Shown: in pieces, positions 51,057 to 61,752 of the stretch
Layout: every line of letters begins with the position of its first letter
Position numbering within the stretch: the stretch's first letter is position 1
Source: Phialophora verrucosa
Lineage: Eukaryota > Ascomycota > Eurotiomycetes > Chaetothyriales > Herpotrichiellaceae
Direction of reading: 5' to 3'
Assembly (NCBI GenBank): GCA_002099365.1
Contig: MSED01000014.1
Coordinates: 1,860,001-1,924,000 of the forward strand
Length of the DNA stretch: 64,000 nucleotides
Notes under the pieces: generated by a model
Database searches by the model: none
Told to the model about the DNA's origin: nothing
What the model saw: the letters and a program-made list of their open reading frames with translations, nothing else
Position numbers and translations under genes: made by a program

Positions 51057-54017
51057 TCAACTGATCAACTCCTTTTGCTCCAGCTGCTGCATCACCTCCA
51101 ACAACACCTCCTTCGTGCTCAAGTATGCATTCTTCGGATCCTTCCTCACTCGCTGCCAAACCTCACCATGCTTCGGCTCGTTCGCAATACACTTGGCAAT
51201 AACATCCTCCCTCTTCTCTTCTGTCCCGTGCTGCATAAGAAATTTCAGGTACCAAGCCCACGTGTCTCCCAGGTCGGCATCCAGAACGATGGCTTTCTCG
51301 AACCAGTTCATTGCTTTATCGAGCCTGCGTTCGCTCCAGAAAATGCGTGCGACGGTGACGAACAGGACGGGGTCGTTGTCCACGGCTTTTATGGCTTCCA
51401 GCGACAGTGGCTTTCGTTGTGTACGCGGCTGCAAATTCCAGATGTTTTCGGACCAGAGCAGACCTGATTTAGGGCATTCTTGCTGTGCCTTGGACATCAA
51501 GATCTTGGCTTGTTGGATGTTCGGCGGTTTGGCCTTGAGCTCGACTCGGACACTCTCTGCCCATAGTTCTGCATTCTTCGGATTCTGGAGTCGTGCTCGG
51601 TCGAGGACGGACCTTGCTTTAATGATGATGCCCTCTTTCTGTTCTAGTCGTGCAGCAAGAAGCCATAGAGGTACAGCCTTGGGACATTGTCGCGTGCCCT
51701 GCGCGTAAGCCTCTCGTGCCTGCGGAACCATGCCCTTGTCCTCGTAGATTTGCCCCTTCATCATCCACAGCTTAGCACTTCGGGGAAAGCGTGTCTCTTT
51801 CTTGTCAATCACCCTAGACGTCAACCCCTGAAGGACTAGATCGAGTGCAATGTCGATGTTGCCCAACTGTCTCTCGTAGGCCGCACTCTTGTACCATACG
51901 CGTTCCGTTGGTGCCTCCTGCCTGGCGGTTGCAAGCAGCTCGCGTGCCTGGTCAACTTGCTTCGCGTCAGCCTCCAACTTGACGGCTGCCAGCCAAATCT
52001 CTTCGTTGTTGGGATTCTGGTTGAAGGCTTTGCCGAGCACACGTCGGGCATCGTCCACCTGACCAGCATGCCATTTCTCGCGCGCAAGCTGCAGCCAGAG
52101 ATCTTCCGACTGCGGACAAGCTTCGACCGCCTTTTCTAGAACCTGCCACAAAGCGTCTTTCGTGCCGTGCTCCCTCTCTAGATCGGCAGCCGCAAGCCAC
52201 AACGACCTGGCGGTGGGGAACACCCGCAATGCATATGCGTAGATTGCTCTGGCGGTCTCGAACTTTCCTCGTCCGATACTCGCCTTAGCATCGTCTAGGA
52301 AGATCTCCTTTCGATCGTCGTCCTCGTCCAAGGACCAACCGAGAGTTTCTCGAATGATGGCACCACAAGTCAAGATGGCGCCTTCTGTTTCACACTTCTC
52401 GGCCTGCTCGATCCATTCTTCGCGCTTGAGCATGGCACCTTCCTTCACCAGCGCCTTGACAGCACGATTCATAATGTTGACTTTATTGGCGTTGCCGATC
52501 TGTTCTTGCAGTCGTGCTGCGGCGATCCAGATTTCGTGGCTGGTAGGTACAGCTTTCCTGGCCTTGTTGAGCACGGCCTGAGCATTCTCAGGGGTCTCAA
52601 GATGGGCAAGAGCAAGCCAGAGCTCAACTGATAGCGGTATGATTTCGGTGGCCTTGGCAAGCAACAGCCTCGCATCTTCTGGATCCTCTTCCAGGTTGAC
52701 AGCCTCCTTCCAGATTGCGACGGACTGGGGGATATGATCAATCGCTTGACGAAGAACCCGCTTCTTTGCCCGAGGGTCCGTCTCCAGCTTCATAGCCTCG
52801 ATCCACAGCCTCGTTGATCGTTCGTTATTCTTGATCGCGTTCGCGGCGATAATCTTCGCATTGTGTCCCTCGTTGAGACGAATATTCTCTAGCCACGCAT
52901 CCTCGCTCTTGGGACACATCTCGCAGCCTTGGGCCATCTTCTTCCGTGCCGCGACGATCTTGCCGGCGTATTCTTCCAATCGGGCAGCCGCAATCCAAGC
53001 TGGAGCGTGTTTCGGATTCGTCCTGATGACCGAGTCCAGGAGTTCTCGGACTCTCTCAATCTCGCCGAGCTGCACCTTGGATGGGTCGAACTCCGCGGTG
53101 TCGAGGCTCGTGAGGTAGCCCTTCGGGTCAATGGTAGTGGCCGTTCCTGTGCCAGCGTCGGCCTTTGCTGCTCTGTCTAATCTAGTCTGGAGCACCCTGT
53201 CTCGGGCGGCACCAATATCGGCAAAGTTTGTCATCGTCCCGTCCCTGTTGTCCGCACTTGTCATGGCACCATCAGGTTCTCCATCTTGCACACTGGTGGA
53301 GAGCTCGCCAGCATCTCTCGCCCTCGCGAGGACGCTGTCAGGCACCGCATAGGATCGTTGGCTCATTCGCTGCTGTTTGGCGCGTCGATTCTTTCCTGTC
53401 AGATCGCCCGGATCGGGGATACTCGCCCAGTCGTCGTCGGTCAGCGTGGCAAGACCTCGTTTCAGATCGGCGAACTGCTCGGTAATCTTCGGATTGTTGC
53501 GCTCATATTCTTCAAGTTCTTCTCGTTCTCGTTCTTCCCTAGAGGACGGCGCAGGAATCATGTCGGTAATCTGTTCATTCCCATATGGCAAAGATAAACC
53601 AGGTGTCTCGAGTCGCAAGGGGAGGGCAGAAGGGAAATGGTGTAGTACTAACCTAGGTCTCTTCCGGCGTTTGAGCATCTTCTCGTCTACGTCCTGATAG
53701 ATCCGGTCCGCCTCGTCATCATCTTGTGTGAACGTGCCGGAAGCGAAAAGCCCGGTTTCGTTGTCGGGATCAGCGAATCGATCATCGTCTCCTTCGTCTT
53801 CTTGTTCTGTTTTCTTTGCAGTGGCGCCGTATGCGGTGGGAGGTGCGGCACCGAGTTGCTGAGCTCGTTTCGCGAGCGCCTCTTGGATCTGCTCTGCACT
53901 CGGACCATCTCGAGCAGGACCGAGATCGGATCGTGTGGTGAAGCCGGTCGCGCCTCGACCTAGACCGGCGACGTAGTTTTCAGGTGCTTGTTGGTTGAGA
54001 AAATCACGCCGCGACAT
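51057..54017 (-). CDS. PRP6: Pre-mRNA splicing factor PRP6/prp1 (U4/U6.U5 tri-snRNP)
   Basis: Two exons, 53653-54017 and 51057-53538, 948 aa. The intron (53539-53652, 114 bp) also reads through in frame, but only the spliced form restores the conserved RKRPREEREREELEEYERNNPKI. The PRP1 N-terminal domain covers about residues 1-160 (GLGRGATGFTTRSDLGPAR, DDDRFADPDNETGLF, FADLKRGLATLTDDDWASIPD). From about 270 to the end are HAT/TPR repeats (for example APAWIAAARLEE, SVELWLALAHLE, SARLWMMKGQIYE). PRP6 bridges U5 and U4/U6 snRNPs. It is divergent from DIM1 over 362 bases. Confidence 0.96.
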   Translation of the reverse strand: MSRRDFLNQQAPENYVAGLGRGATGFTTRSDLGPARDGPSAEQIQEALAKRAQQLGAAPPTAYGATAKKTEQEDEGDDDRFADPDNETGLFASGTFTQDDDEADRIYQDVDEKMLKRRKRPRLVLHHFPSALPLRLETPGLSLPYGNEQITDMIPAPSSREEREREELEEYERNNPKITEQFADLKRGLATLTDDDWASIPDPGDLTGKNRRAKQQRMSQRSYAVPDSVLARARDAGELSTSVQDGEPDGAMTSADNRDGTMTNFADIGAARDRVLQTRLDRAAKADAGTGTATTIDPKGYLTSLDTAEFDPSKVQLGEIERVRELLDSVIRTNPKHAPAWIAAARLEEYAGKIVAARKKMAQGCEMCPKSEDAWLENIRLNEGHNAKIIAANAIKNNERSTRLWIEAMKLETDPRAKKRVLRQAIDHIPQSVAIWKEAVNLEEDPEDARLLLAKATEIIPLSVELWLALAHLETPENAQAVLNKARKAVPTSHEIWIAAARLQEQIGNANKVNIMNRAVKALVKEGAMLKREEWIEQAEKCETEGAILTCGAIIRETLGWSLDEDDDRKEIFLDDAKASIGRGKFETARAIYAYALRVFPTARSLWLAAADLEREHGTKDALWQVLEKAVEACPQSEDLWLQLAREKWHAGQVDDARRVLGKAFNQNPNNEEIWLAAVKLEADAKQVDQARELLATARQEAPTERVWYKSAAYERQLGNIDIALDLVLQGLTSRVIDKKETRFPRSAKLWMMKGQIYEDKGMVPQAREAYAQGTRQCPKAVPLWLLAARLEQKEGIIIKARSVLDRARLQNPKNAELWAESVRVELKAKPPNIQQAKILMSKAQQECPKSGLLWSENIWNLQPRTQRKPLSLEAIKAVDNDPVLFVTVARIFWSERRLDKAMNWFEKAIVLDADLGDTWAWYLKFLMQHGTEEKREDVIAKCIANEPKHGEVWQRVRKDPKNAYLSTKEVLLEVMQQLEQKELIS

Positions 54018-54379
54018 GATTGATAGCGGGCGACGTCAGGGAGCGCCCTGAGACTAATGGCCAGATCAAAATGAGAAGCAGGAATACTGCTGGTGGGGAT
54101 TTGGAGGAGGATGATTCTTCTGAGTCGGCAGCCAAGCTGTCGCTGTCGTTGTCGCCCTTTAAACCGCATTTAAGTTTCGCGTAAAGCGACAGTGAATCGC
54201 AGCCTACAGTAAAAGTTTCTGCCACTTTTCACCGCCAAACACTCCACCAAAAAAAGTCGGGCACGGATTCATGCTCGTCCTCGCAACGCAACGTGCAGTC
54301 TGCACCGCTCTTTTTCTACGTCGCCTTTCAGGCTGCCGCGACTCTCTGTCCAAACCCCCCATCGAAAGAGCTGCCCAGC
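54018..54379. promoter_or_regulatory. Divergent promoter of PRP6 and DIM1
   Basis: 362 bases between the ATGs of a splicing factor and a ribosome-biogenesis methyltransferase. A run of A's (54249-54254) and alternating AT/GC patches are visible. Shared control of two housekeeping genes is plausible but unproven. Confidence 0.5.
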
Positions 54380-55582
54380 ATGCCGAAAGTCAACTCGCGC
54401 AAGCGCCCCGGCGCATTGTCCTCGTCCTCGCCTTACAATAAACCTCCCGCCACGGGCCCCTCGTCCACTTCCAACGCCATCTTCCGCATGAACACCACCC
54501 TCGGCCAACACGTGCTGAAAAACCCCGGCGTCGCCCAGGCGATCGTCGACAAAGCCTCCCTGAAACAGTCCGACATCGTGTTAGAAGTTGGCCCCGGCAG
54601 CGGCAATCTCACAGTGAAAATCCTCGAGCAAGCGAAGAAATGCATCGCCGTGGAATTGGACCCCCGCATGGCTGCCGAAGTGACGAAGCGAGTCCAGGGC
54701 ACGAGTATGCAGAAACGGCTAGATGTAGTGTTGGGCGATGTGATCAAGACGCATCCGCTACCCTACTTCGACGTGTGCATATCCAACACGCCGTATCAGA
54801 TCTCCAGTCCCCTGGTATTTAAACTGCTGGCACACAATCCGCCGGCGAGGGTATGTATATTGATGTTCCAGCGCGAGTTCGCCATGCGGCTCTTTGCGAA
54901 ACCAGGAGACAAACTCTACAGTCGGTTGAGCGTGAATGCGCAAATGTGGGCCAAGATCGACCATATCATGAAAGTCGGCAAGAACAACTTCAAACCACCG
55001 CCTCAAGTGGAGTCGAGCGTCGTGAGGCTTGTGCCGAAGAACCCAAGACCAAATATCAGCTACGAGGAGTGGGATGGCCTGCTACGGATATGCTTTGTGC
55101 GCAAGAACAAGACACTAAGGGCGAATTTCTTGGGCACAAACAGCGTTCTAAGTCTACTCGAGCGGAACTACCGCACCTTCTGTGCGGAGAATAATGTCCC
55201 TCTCGAAGATGGCCCGGCCGAGGAATCCACGGTAATGGAAGTGGAGAACTTTGACGAAGAGCCCGAACAGGATCTCGAGGGTGACGAAGCAGAGGAATGG
55301 GGTGGCTTCATGGACGTCGACGACGAGGAAGACTCCCTCCCCACTTTCCTCAAAGAACAATTAGCATCAAAGTCCCAATTGCCAGACCGGACACCGTCCC
55401 GCAAAAGGCGCGACAAGGTATTTCTCCTCGTGCGAGAAAAAGTCCGCTCAGTCCTTGAAGATAAGGCTGCATTGGCGGACAAGAGGGCTCGCATGTGCGA
55501 CGAGGCCGACTTCTTGAAACTCCTCTACCTCTTCAACTTGGAGGGCATTCATTTCCTGGGCATCAAACATGGCGGAGAGTAG
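54380..55582 (+). CDS. DIM1: 18S rRNA dimethyladenosine transferase DIM1
   Basis: Single exon, 400 aa from the ATG at 54380; the frame extends to 54293 only through a GTG. A basic, Ser/Pro-rich N-terminus precedes NTTLGQHVLKNP. The SAM-binding loop is VLEVGPGSGNLT (residue 67 on), acidic residue VELDPRM, and the target-adenine motif NTPYQISSPL (residue 136). GDKLYSRLSVNAQ, FKPPPQVESSVVRL and LRICFVRKNKTL follow. The enzyme dimethylates two adjacent adenines in the 3'-terminal helix of 18S rRNA and is required for pre-rRNA processing. An acidic insert (EEPEQDLEGDEAEEWGGFMD) is common in fungal DIM1. Confidence 0.96.
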   Translation: MPKVNSRKRPGALSSSSPYNKPPATGPSSTSNAIFRMNTTLGQHVLKNPGVAQAIVDKASLKQSDIVLEVGPGSGNLTVKILEQAKKCIAVELDPRMAAEVTKRVQGTSMQKRLDVVLGDVIKTHPLPYFDVCISNTPYQISSPLVFKLLAHNPPARVCILMFQREFAMRLFAKPGDKLYSRLSVNAQMWAKIDHIMKVGKNNFKPPPQVESSVVRLVPKNPRPNISYEEWDGLLRICFVRKNKTLRANFLGTNSVLSLLERNYRTFCAENNVPLEDGPAEESTVMEVENFDEEPEQDLEGDEAEEWGGFMDVDDEEDSLPTFLKEQLASKSQLPDRTPSRKRRDKVFLLVREKVRSVLEDKAALADKRARMCDEADFLKLLYLFNLEGIHFLGIKHGGE

Positions 55583-55989
55583 CCGTACTCGAGGGAAGGC
55601 AAGACAAAAGTTTCACATTTGCGCCTCCTGAATCAGCCATTTACTTGAGAAGGGCCCCTTCGACGGCGTCCATGGACGTATCTAGTGGATGAGGGCATGG
55701 ACGAACTTCACCTCGGCATGTGCTACGGGCACGTTGCTCTGGTATACGAGACTAAACGCGGACTGCCGTTGTTTTGGACAACTCCAGCGTCAAGCCATCT
55801 GGGCTTGAACGCGCACGTCTGCAACGACCGAGACGAATCACCGAAGATAACGAAGATAGATACCCCAGGGTCAGAAAGACGGATATGAAACGAAAATATC
55901 ATGGTCGTCATTCATCAGTTCTTTACACTGTCGGTGATCTACAGTTCTACACCGACCTCCCAGTACAGCGTATGTAGTTGGTCGACAAC
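55583..55989. other. Intergenic, convergent 3' ends
   Basis: 407 bases between the DIM1 stop and the GH128 stop. No gene is seen. Confidence 0.5.
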
Positions 55990-57018
55990 TCACCAAATAT
56001 ACTCGATCAGCGCTACCACCAAACCCAGCACCAACAACCAACCATCCCATCTCGCCACGCTGCCCCCATTATCAGCACCTGCACTGGTCCCCTCCTCGAA
56101 CCCATTGCCCTCGCCGCCCATCCACACAGCCCCCAACTCGGTCAGATCTCCGTGGCGATCGAACAAGCTGACCCCATCACCGGTCCACTCGTTCGCGTTG
56201 TTCTCCCGGAACGCGCCGAACCAAGCATACCGGTCGACGTAATCCAATCCGTCAAGGTATGGTAGCGACTGGTTCATGAACGCCTCCGTCTCATCGTCCG
56301 AAACGCTCGGGATCGCAAACTCAGTCACCCAGATCGGTTTGGCCGGGTAGACATCACGCAGCTGGCCCAGCCAGGAACTCAAGCCGGCGAAATCCCCGTA
56401 CCAGTGCGCGGCCACGAAGTCGAACGCGCACCCGGCCGTGCGGTTCAGGCGGTAGCACGACGCGTTGAAGTCCCTGAGCCAGTCGAGGCCGCGGGGCGAG
56501 CCCGTGGTCGCTGGCAGCGACACCCTCAGATTATACGGCGGGTCGCGGAGCGGGGCGATGGAGTCGAGCCAGACTTGCGCGGCGTGCGAGGGCGACGAAT
56601 CGCTGCCGCCCGACGAGGTGTCGCCGTCGGGTTCGTTGAACGTGAGGACGTGTTGGATGTGGTTTCCGCGTCGGCCGGGACTTGACGCGATGGGGATCCC
56701 CAGCGACCCGTTCAACACGCCCTGGATGGTGTCGACTGCGGCGTCGGCGTCCGAGGCCGAATGGATCATCGGCACGAACTCGGTGGTCCATTGCGTCAGC
56801 GAGGAGCTGGGCCCCGGCCACGGGCTGTAGTTGTAGTACCACGTCAGGGGACTGTTCGGGCGCGTGAAGATCGAGGCATCGGATTCGGAGTTGTCGGTTC
56901 CGATGTAGCAGAGCCCGCGCTTGGGGAACGTCGAGTTCGTCGACTGAGCTATGCAATAGGGAAGCCAGGGGATGAGGAGGAATGGTATCGTTGTCGTTGT
57001 TGAAAGCGAGGATTTCAT
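55990..57018 (-). CDS. GH128 glucan-active glycoside hydrolase (Asl1-like), GPI or membrane anchored
   Basis: Single exon, 342 aa from the ATG at 57018 (a TTG frame extends to 57048). A signal peptide spans about residues 1-25 (TTIPFLLIPWLPYCIA). The Asl1 glycosyl hydrolase domain starts KRGLCYIG and includes TWYYNYSPWP, EFVPMIHS, HVLTFNEPD (proposed acid/base Glu), FDFVAAHWYG and PIWVTEFAIP (proposed nucleophile Glu). Family 128 enzymes cleave beta-1,3-glucan. The C-terminus (GTSAGADNGGS then GWLLVLGLVVALIEYIW) fits a GPI signal or tail helix. A role in wall remodelling is inferred. Confidence 0.92.
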   Translation of the reverse strand: MKSSLSTTTTIPFLLIPWLPYCIAQSTNSTFPKRGLCYIGTDNSESDASIFTRPNSPLTWYYNYSPWPGPSSSLTQWTTEFVPMIHSASDADAAVDTIQGVLNGSLGIPIASSPGRRGNHIQHVLTFNEPDGDTSSGGSDSSPSHAAQVWLDSIAPLRDPPYNLRVSLPATTGSPRGLDWLRDFNASCYRLNRTAGCAFDFVAAHWYGDFAGLSSWLGQLRDVYPAKPIWVTEFAIPSVSDDETEAFMNQSLPYLDGLDYVDRYAWFGAFRENNANEWTGDGVSLFDRHGDLTELGAVWMGGEGNGFEEGTSAGADNGGSVARWDGWLLVLGLVVALIEYIW

Positions 57019-58150
57019 GGTGATCAAGTGACTGTGCCTGGGCGGCAAAAGGGAGCGGAGGCTCCACGAGGCTGAGAGTGTTAAGGGACACTTTTGTCGT
57101 ATAGAATCTGGGATCTAAGATCTAGTGTCTGGAGCTGTCCAGTCCTGACCGCTAGAGGTGTTTTTTGCGCTGCTGTATTCGCCCGCTCGTGCACGTATGT
57201 TATGTGAGTATACGACTCCTCCAAGACGGCCCAAGCGCAGTTGCACGGCTTTTGTCCCCAGTTCTGCCCGTGGAAAGGGGCCAACAAAGTCGCATGAACA
57301 GTTAGTAGAACGCTCAGCTTGGGTATCTCAGGGCGATTTGAGCAGGCTTGCTTTGCGTCCAGGCGGGTCTGAAAAGCACGATAACAGCACACTTTGCAAA
57401 GTGCAGTGCTACAAGCTCTGAGTCGGGATGGCTCTTTACATACCTTGGACTTGGATCAACAGAGGTCATCTAGCATAAGTGATAGCAAAGATAATCATCA
57501 AGGGACAACGACGACATCATTGACCCAGCAGATCGTTAACAGGCGTGGCAGCAACGGCGGCGGTATTCTAATGGAGGAGAGACATGCGCCCAGAGCCTGC
57601 GCCACACTCGGGATACGTGGGCTTGCATTGACCGACGAATGAAATTCCGCTGGGTAAAGCGTTAGAGATAAAGCGATACAGGATGATCACGGCATGCATT
57701 GTGCCTTGGAACGACGCCGCGGACGAGTGCTCGTACCTTGGCTGCCAGGGTTTTAGCTGGCAGTCAGAATATAAGCGACCTACAAGCGTGACAAGTTCAA
57801 CATTGACGTCAAGTGCTTGAAGGGTTGTGATAAGATTAGATGGCGGCACGGAGTTGATCAGCCACAAGCCAGTTTCTTGCGGGGAAGCCACCGTGAAGTC
57901 TTAATGGAGGGCTGAGTGTACGTGTCTTTCTATGATATTTCTTTCAAACATTGCGAGAAGTGCCTTTCTCGCCGATTTTGAGAGGACTGCTCACTTTTTG
58001 GGTTTGCGCACCACAAGCAAACAGTGAGCTCCCTATTCATCCAGCATCAAGCGAGAAACAAGACCGTCAATGCATCTTCTACTTGTATTCTTCCCTGTGC
58101 CTGTTGTCTGTGATCATCGCTTACCATCACAAAATGTTGCACGGTACTGT
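57019..58150. other. Intergenic, no gene seen
   Basis: 1.1 kb between two minus-strand genes: GH128 promoter and CBR1 3' region. Frames at 57081-57392 and 57568-57891 (minus) have no recognisable domain. Confidence 0.5.
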
Positions 58151-59188
58151 CTAGAAACAGAAAACCTGGTCCTCGAGCTTGCTGACTGGTCTGGCCTTCT
58201 GATACCCGAGGCTTTCGGTAGCCTTCTTCAGGGCACTGACCATGGGCGGGGGACCACAGATCAAAATCTTCATGTCGGGAGCTGGGGGTGGGAGTTTCTC
58301 TTTGATCATATCCGCAGTCACGAATCCGACTCCGCCCTTCCACCCCTCAGGCGGGTTATTTAGGACATAATAGACACTGAAATTGGGGTCTTCCTTGTCC
58401 AAGGCATCGAGCTGCTCCTTCAGCAGGATATCGTCGGGATTGACATTTGCAAAGATCAGATCCACCTTTGTGGTGTCTTGGGGCCGGCCACGGTTGATGG
58501 CACGGATGATTTGCAACATCGGCGTGATACCTGTCCCACCGGCAATCATACCAATGCGCTTGCACATATTCGGGGTGTAGACCATGGCTCCCTTTGGACC
58601 TCGCACCTTCATCGTATCTCCAATCTTCAGTGTAGTCATGTGTGCACTAATGTTGCCTTGAGGGTATGACTTGATCAAGAGCTCGAAAAAGCCCTTGTCC
58701 TCGTCCGAGGTGATCGGGGTATAGGAGCGGACCACCTCTTTATCAGCACCCTTGGGGGTTGCTGCCAAAGACATGTGTTGACCGATGGGCAGACCAATAA
58801 TATCGGTTGGCTTGGGCAAACCGAAGCGGTAGATGGCGACATTGTGTGACGTCTTTTTGATGTCTATCAGAGGGAAATCTTGGAAGACGTCTGGCTTTAG
58901 AACTTTTCTCGATGATGCTGGGAGGTAACAGGGTCAGTGTTGCCTTTCGCTCGTTCAGAATTCGTTTCACTCACGGGGCCCGCTGGCGAAGACCTTGTAG
59001 CCGCCCACAAGAGCAGCAAACGCAACTGCGTAGGGGACGTATTCTCTCTTAATGATTGCGACTCCGACGATCAGCAGCACCGAAGGGATATAGACCCCAT
59101 TGATGTTCGCTTGCGAAAATGCTGCGTTCCTGGAATGAGGTGAGCGCGAGATGAAGACATTCCAGGGACAGGTGAGATCTTACCCCAT
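58151..59188 (-). CDS. CBR1: NADH-cytochrome b5 reductase CBR1
   Basis: Three exons: 59184-59188 (ATGGG), 58975-59129 and 58151-58917, giving 308 aa. The five-base first exon supplies the ATG and Gly. The N-terminal membrane anchor is IPSVLLIVGVAIIKREYVPYAVAFAALVGGYK, followed by SSRKVLKPDVFQDFPL. The FAD domain has VAIYRFGLP, LPIGQHMSL and RSYTPITSD (flavin contact). The NADH domain has GPKGAMVYTPN, IAGGTGITPMLQ and CGPPPMV, ending EDQVFCF. The enzyme reduces cytochrome b5 for sterol and fatty-acid desaturation and sits in the ER or outer mitochondrial membrane. It is divergent from the GIG1-like gene. Confidence 0.95.
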
Positions 59189-59946
59189 GGCTTTGGGCGT
59201 TGAGACCTGTGCTCTCCTCTTCTCACCTCTACGACGACAAGTTCACGTCGACACTATGAGCGCAGAGCGATAGAAAGGCTCCGCACGGTGTTGTGGTTGG
59301 GGTCAAAAATATATCGGGATTGGGGAAAATTGGCAGGTCTGGACTGCGATCATCGGGCAGGGACTACGGTGAGAGACAGGCGCGTGGGGCCTCGATGTGG
59401 GATGCTAATCTGCTCGCCTTTCCTCATCGTGTGAGTGCCTATTGTCGGCTTTTGTAGGCTGGTTTGCTTGACTGGATTTGGTGAGAAAGCGCGGGGCCTT
59501 TCCGAGCAGCGGAAGGCACAAAGCGGCAGCCGATGTCAAGAAAAAGGTCATCGCCTGACCGGGTAGACTCGCCTTGTTTTATTCTACTGCGTACATCGTG
59601 TGTATATTGTGTGCGACGACTGTGCACCACCAGCGTTCTTCAATATGTAGATGCGCCCACTGGAGCCGATGGCGAGCATGGCCGTTTTCTGCTTCCATCA
59701 ACGCAAAGCTGTCAATAGATATGGCGGGCACCTGGGGGTCGTTAAGCATGGGATAGATTGCGTGTATTCTTGGGTCAGACTGGGACGTCTTTCTAGTTTT
59801 TCAGAGGTGGCAGCGGCACTGAATGTCGGCCTTCGGGTCTGTTCGTAGTTTCCATCCATGCTGAGCAGACCACCTTTGGTCAACTAATCCGGCGGGAAAA
59901 TCAACCTCACCTGTAGACGACTCTCTTGCCGAAAGTCATCCGTGAC
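59189..59946. other. Divergent promoter region of CBR1 and GIG1-like gene
   Basis: 758 bases with no gene. Small frames on both strands are unremarkable. Confidence 0.5.
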
Positions 59947-60673
59947 ATGGCTGCACCTCCAGACTCCGACAATACCCCGTCCCCCTTCCCGCTTACAGCT
60001 GTGGATCGTGCTGTTCTGGCTATGACGGATGAAGAATTTCATTCTCACACATGGGACGAACTCAAACAAATTATTGGTGTGTGCTCTTGGCGATTGTCCT
60101 AATTAATCAATCGGAGCACCCTTCTGACTGATCGATTGGGTAGCTGAGCACAATCTGAGCGTTCTAAAAAGATGGCCTTCCGACCTCAGACGCTACATGA
60201 AATGGTCAGCTGAGACGAAGGCTGCTTATGGAAGTGTGCCAAATTTTGTTATGAAGGAAAGACTGAAATGGGACCCGCTACCTTCGTCCCAGCCGGGACC
60301 GAAGTTCGAGGTTCGAAACCCGGTTCCCTTCGCGGACAAAGCGGACTACAAGATCCTGGTCAATGACTGGCCGTACGGATTGGCACCGGGCATCAAGCAT
60401 ATAATCGTTTGGCTAAAGGGCAGACTCGAGTCAGAGCCTACCAGAGGTGATATGACTCCGAAGTCAAGACAGCAAGTTGAGGACTTCATTCAGTCTAAGT
60501 TCATAGATCGAGTCCAAGACTTGCCAGGCGACCAGGAAAAGGTCATTTGGTTCAAGAACTGGACCGCGTTGCAATCTGTGCCGGGTATGGAGCACGTCCA
60601 CGTCCTAGTCAGGGATGTGCCTGACGAGATCATCAGGGAATGGACCGACGGCGACCAACCTATCAATAATTAG
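59947..60673 (+). CDS. N-acetylglucosamine-induced protein 1-like (DUF3605)
   Basis: Two exons, 59947-60076 and 60144-60673, 219 aa. Intron donor is GGTGTGT and acceptor GGGTAG. The DUF3605 core is present: WDELKQIIAEHNLSVLKRWPSDLRRYMKW, ILVNDWPYGLAPGIKHIIVWLKGRL, FIQSKFIDRV and VIWFKNWTALQSVPGMEHVHVLVR. Candida GIG1 is a GlcNAc-induced protein with a role in cell-wall precursor metabolism; biochemical function is unsettled. It is tail-to-tail with the NFKBIL1-like gene, only 68 bases apart. Confidence 0.92.
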
Positions 60674-60741
60674 ACTCGGGACGACGACGACGACGCAAAG
60701 ACATAGACAGTAGAAATAGCCTTGCTTCAACAGCCCGGAAT

Positions 60742-61752
60742 TCAAGTCGATCCGTCTCGAATCTCGTTCCAGAGGGCGTCGAACACCTGGAAAGCCGCTG
60801 TGACACCCTGGAGGGTATTTTCGTCAATGTCCATGAATCCATAGCGGTGCTGGATCTTGTCAGGATGCCACCGGACACGCTCGGTCTTGATGGCATGAGC
60901 AAACGGATCTGTCCCATCAACAGCGCCATAGCTAGCTGTGCCCTTCCTGACGAAGCGCTCGATCTCTTCTCTCGTCACATCCTTGCGTCTCCCCGTTTCG
61001 ACTGGCCATGCAATCTTGTTCCGTAGAAAGACTTGTTCGGTGTCTTCTCCTGGCTTCTGCCGATTCTGGGCCAGGGTCTGAAGGTCTTGCCAGCGGCGGA
61101 GATAGTCCTCCCACAGCATCTGCCACCGCTTGCGGTCCTTACGCCTTTCGCCTCGCTTCAGGCTGTTCTCAATCTCGGTATTGAAGATATGATCTTCATG
61201 TTGAGCCTGCCGGGTCCGGTCCCTTCTGTTCTCTTCTTCACGTTTTCGCCGCTGTTCACGTTCCCTCTCTTTCCGTTTCTCCTCCTTTGCAGCCTCGATC
61301 CCCTCCCAACTCTTTTCCCACATTTTGCGCCGAACGAACTGGGCATATTCTTCATCAGTCATGCGCTCAAGCTCACCAGTCTCCTCGTCTCGATACGTGT
61401 TGGGATAGCTGTGTATTGGTTGGCCGTAGACATTCTCCCAGAAAGCTGCGCCCTCATCATCACCCATGGCATCGAACAGTGATTCTCGAAATGCCTGGTC
61501 CGGAGGCAGATCTCTGGAATCGTAATTGTGCGTATGTGTGTCATCGTCAGAATATCTCGAAGCCCGGTGCCGCTTTCTATGTCCATGAGACGAGTGATGG
61601 TGTCTCCGCCGCTTGTGACTTCTCGAGCCGTCTTCGGGGCGGTGGCCACCCTCTGGTTTAGACTTGAAGCGGAAGGGCTTTGGTCGTTCATCAGCTCCGT
61701 CGTTCTCCCTGGCAGGTCCTGCTGCCGCGGCATCTGCGGAAATTCCCGACAT
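60742..61752 (-). CDS. NFKBIL1-like (IkB-like) protein
   Basis: Single exon, 336 aa from the ATG at 61752 (MSGISADA), which matches the typical start before the PFRFKSK motif; an in-frame ATG at 61857 would add 35 hydrophobic residues. A His/Arg/Ser-rich segment (SHKRRRHHHSS) precedes FRESLFDAMGDDEGAAFWENVYGQPIH. A long Glu/Arg/Lys coiled coil follows, then the conserved end WPVETGRRKDVTREEIERF and ERVRWHPDKIQHRYG with a VTAAFQVFDALW helix. RWHPDK resembles a J-domain HPD, but the fold is the NFKBIL1 family. Human NFKBIL1 has been tied to mRNA metabolism and NF-kB; the fungal role is unknown. Confidence 0.85.
   Translation of the reverse strand: MSGISADAAAAGPARENDGADERPKPFRFKSKPEGGHRPEDGSRSHKRRRHHHSSHGHRKRHRASRYSDDDTHTHNYDSRDLPPDQAFRESLFDAMGDDEGAAFWENVYGQPIHSYPNTYRDEETGELERMTDEEYAQFVRRKMWEKSWEGIEAAKEEKRKEREREQRRKREEENRRDRTRQAQHEDHIFNTEIENSLKRGERRKDRKRWQMLWEDYLRRWQDLQTLAQNRQKPGEDTEQVFLRNKIAWPVETGRRKDVTREEIERFVRKGTASYGAVDGTDPFAHAIKTERVRWHPDKIQHRYGFMDIDENTLQGVTAAFQVFDALWNEIRDGST

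Noticed and set aside
53539..53652. In-frame reading of the PRP6 intron as coding
   Set aside because: It inserts 38 residues that break a conserved block; GTTAGT and CTCTAG ends restore the family sequence.
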